This document shows positions 6,522 through 6,935 of a stretch of 6,935 nucleotides of DNA, piece by piece; within the stretch, counting starts at the first letter, position 1, and each line of letters begins with the position of its first letter. Position numbers and translations under genes: made by a program. The notes beneath the pieces are model-generated. The model ran no database searches. It was not told the origin of the DNA and saw only the letters and a program-made list of their open reading frames with translations. The stretch is from Lutibacter sp. (GTDB lineage: Bacteria; Bacteroidota; Bacteroidia; Flavobacteriales; Flavobacteriaceae), in the NCBI GenBank assembly GCA_030599055.1, contig JAUVOS010000136.1, positions 1-6,935 of the forward strand, written 5' to 3'.

Positions 6522-6550
6522 TAACCCCGATGAAAATCGGGGTTAATTTT
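6522..6550 (+). terminator. Strong intrinsic terminator of the peptidase operon
   Basis: TAACCCCGAT (6522-6531) pairs perfectly with ATCGGGGTTA (6536-6545) around a GAAA tetraloop (GNRA type), followed by ATTTT. It begins 14 bases after the stop at 6508. The ten-pair stem makes this the strongest terminator in the window, and it closes the plus-strand genes. Confidence 0.88.
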
Positions 6551-6587
6551 ACTTTAAGTGTATTTATACTCTTTTTCTGAAAGTTTT

Positions 6588-6612
6588 ATCAAAAAGAGGG
6601 AAAATCCTCTTG
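6588..6612 (-). terminator. Probable terminator of the minus-strand transposase gene
   Basis: On the minus strand AAGAGG (6611-6606) pairs with CCTCTT (6599-6594) around a six-base loop, and the T-run continues through 6591 as TTTTT. It lies about 115 bases past the old end of the transposase gene and would also separate it from the plus-strand operon. A competing plus/minus repeat, CTCTTTTT (6569-6576) with AAAAAGAG (6591-6598), overlaps it. Confidence 0.5.
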
Positions 6613-6651
6613 ACTTCCATTTCACTTAACCTTAACTCGTAAGCTCAACTA

Positions 6652-6680
6652 AACCACTATGGACTAAAAGTCCATAGGTT
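6652..6680. repeat. Hairpin, candidate IS200/IS605 end structure
   Basis: CTATGGACT (6657-6665) pairs with AGTCCATAG (6669-6677); AAC (6652-6654) and GTT (6678-6680) extend the stem past a two-base bulge. It lies 45 bases downstream of the ancestral transposase stop. IS200/IS605 elements carry subterminal hairpins that TnpA recognises on single-stranded DNA, so this is a candidate right-end hairpin. The cleavage site cannot be placed without an intact copy. Confidence 0.5.
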
Positions 6681-6687
6681 TCTAAAT

Positions 6688-6701
6688 CTGACTAAAGTCA
6701 G
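6688..6701. repeat. Second small hairpin beside the transposase gene
   Basis: CTGAC (6688-6692) pairs with GTCAG (6697-6701) around TAAA. Its core GACTAAAGTC is nearly the same as the core of the neighbouring hairpin (GGACTAAAAGTCC). AGTCA (6696-6700) can also pair with TGACT (6708-6712), so two forms compete. It probably belongs to the same element end. Confidence 0.4.
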
Positions 6702-6724
6702 GACTCGTGACTAACAACATGTAA

Positions 6725-6934
6725 TCACTCTATTATAAACGTATCACTATCATTTCCTGATTTACGATGATGTTATAGATAATCATTTACCATCTTATAT
6801 GTAATATTACCTGTACTCCAACATCCAAATCCTATTGCCCAAAAATGTTGTCCCCAATACCTCTTACGTAAAATAGGGAATTCCTCCTGAAGTTTTCGTG
6901 AACTCCTTCCTTTCAATTTCTTGACAATTGCACT
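6725..6934 (-). pseudogene. tnpA: IS200/IS605 TnpA (Y1 transposase), 3' part with premature stop
   Basis: The minus strand from 6934 encodes 53 residues ending at a TAA (6775-6773). They include VKKLKGRSSRKLQEEF and YWGQHFWAIGFGCWSTGNIT, the typical C-terminal part of single-strand Y1 transposases. The HUH motif and start lie beyond the right edge. The tyrosine of NDYL aligns with the catalytic Tyr127 of IS608 TnpA (KQYIEN). The stop replaces the residue that is Glu in that alignment. In the same frame the protein then continues HHRKSGNDSDTFIIE to a normal-looking TGA at 6727-6725. So one GAA-to-TAA change probably cut about 16 residues from the C-terminal helix. The gene is probably inactive, but a shortened active enzyme or a sequencing error is possible. 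Confidence 0.9.
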
Positions 6935-6935
6935 A

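Larger units (their letters stand above)
6652..6935 (-). mobile_element. Right-hand part of an IS200-type insertion sequence, cut by window edge
   Basis: This groups the tnpA remnant with the hairpins just downstream of it. Elements of this family have no inverted terminal repeats and make no target duplication, so the exact boundary is not visible. The left bound given is the outer end of the larger hairpin and is a minimum; the true cleavage site may lie some bases lower. No tnpB is seen in this part. Confidence 0.55.

Noticed and set aside
6606..6640. Plus-strand promoter like the one at 1974-2004
   Set aside because: TTG is present but the expected second box reads TAACTCGT instead of TAnnTTTG, and no plus-strand gene follows.

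Overview
The window looks like the chromosome of a Bacteroidota bacterium, most likely a flavobacterium. It is strongly AT-rich. None of the four complete genes has a Shine-Dalgarno sequence; each start codon follows an A/T-rich leader. One intergenic site fits the Bacteroidota promoter pattern (TTG, about 20 bases, TAnnTTTG). Genus cannot be fixed from this sequence alone.

Layout: bases 1-1557 hold the 3' part of a large uncharacterised gene that is still open at the left edge. Next comes a 720-base gene-free region with a structured 3' end, a good intrinsic terminator (1715-1739), a nested AT-rich palindrome (1837-1876), a convincing promoter (1974-2004) and a leader hairpin (2036-2062). 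Two genes then follow 70 bases apart: a 493-residue protein with a CBM9/DOMON-like N-terminal domain (2278-3759), and a 430-residue protein with CCP motifs at both ends, a serine-rich middle and a C-terminal coiled coil (3830-5122). Neither has a signal peptide, and in-frame stops just upstream rule out longer N-termini. A 162-base gap with two hairpins leads to a lipoprotein papain-like cysteine peptidase of the C39/AvrRpt2-like type (5285-5875). Twelve bases later comes a Sec-exported protein of unknown function (5888-6508), closed by a strong terminator (6522-6550). The right edge holds the 3' part of an IS200/IS605 single-strand transposase gene on the minus strand, with a premature stop two codons after the probable catalytic tyrosine, and hairpins that may belong to the element's end.

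How the genes may work together is inference. The 2278 and 3830 genes probably share the 1974-2004 promoter and look like an uncharacterised two-protein unit. The peptidase and the gene after it look like an envelope pair: a protease plus an inhibitor, chaperone or partner. Whether all four act in one system cannot be decided here. The most novel material is the 2278/3830 pair and the protease/partner pair.
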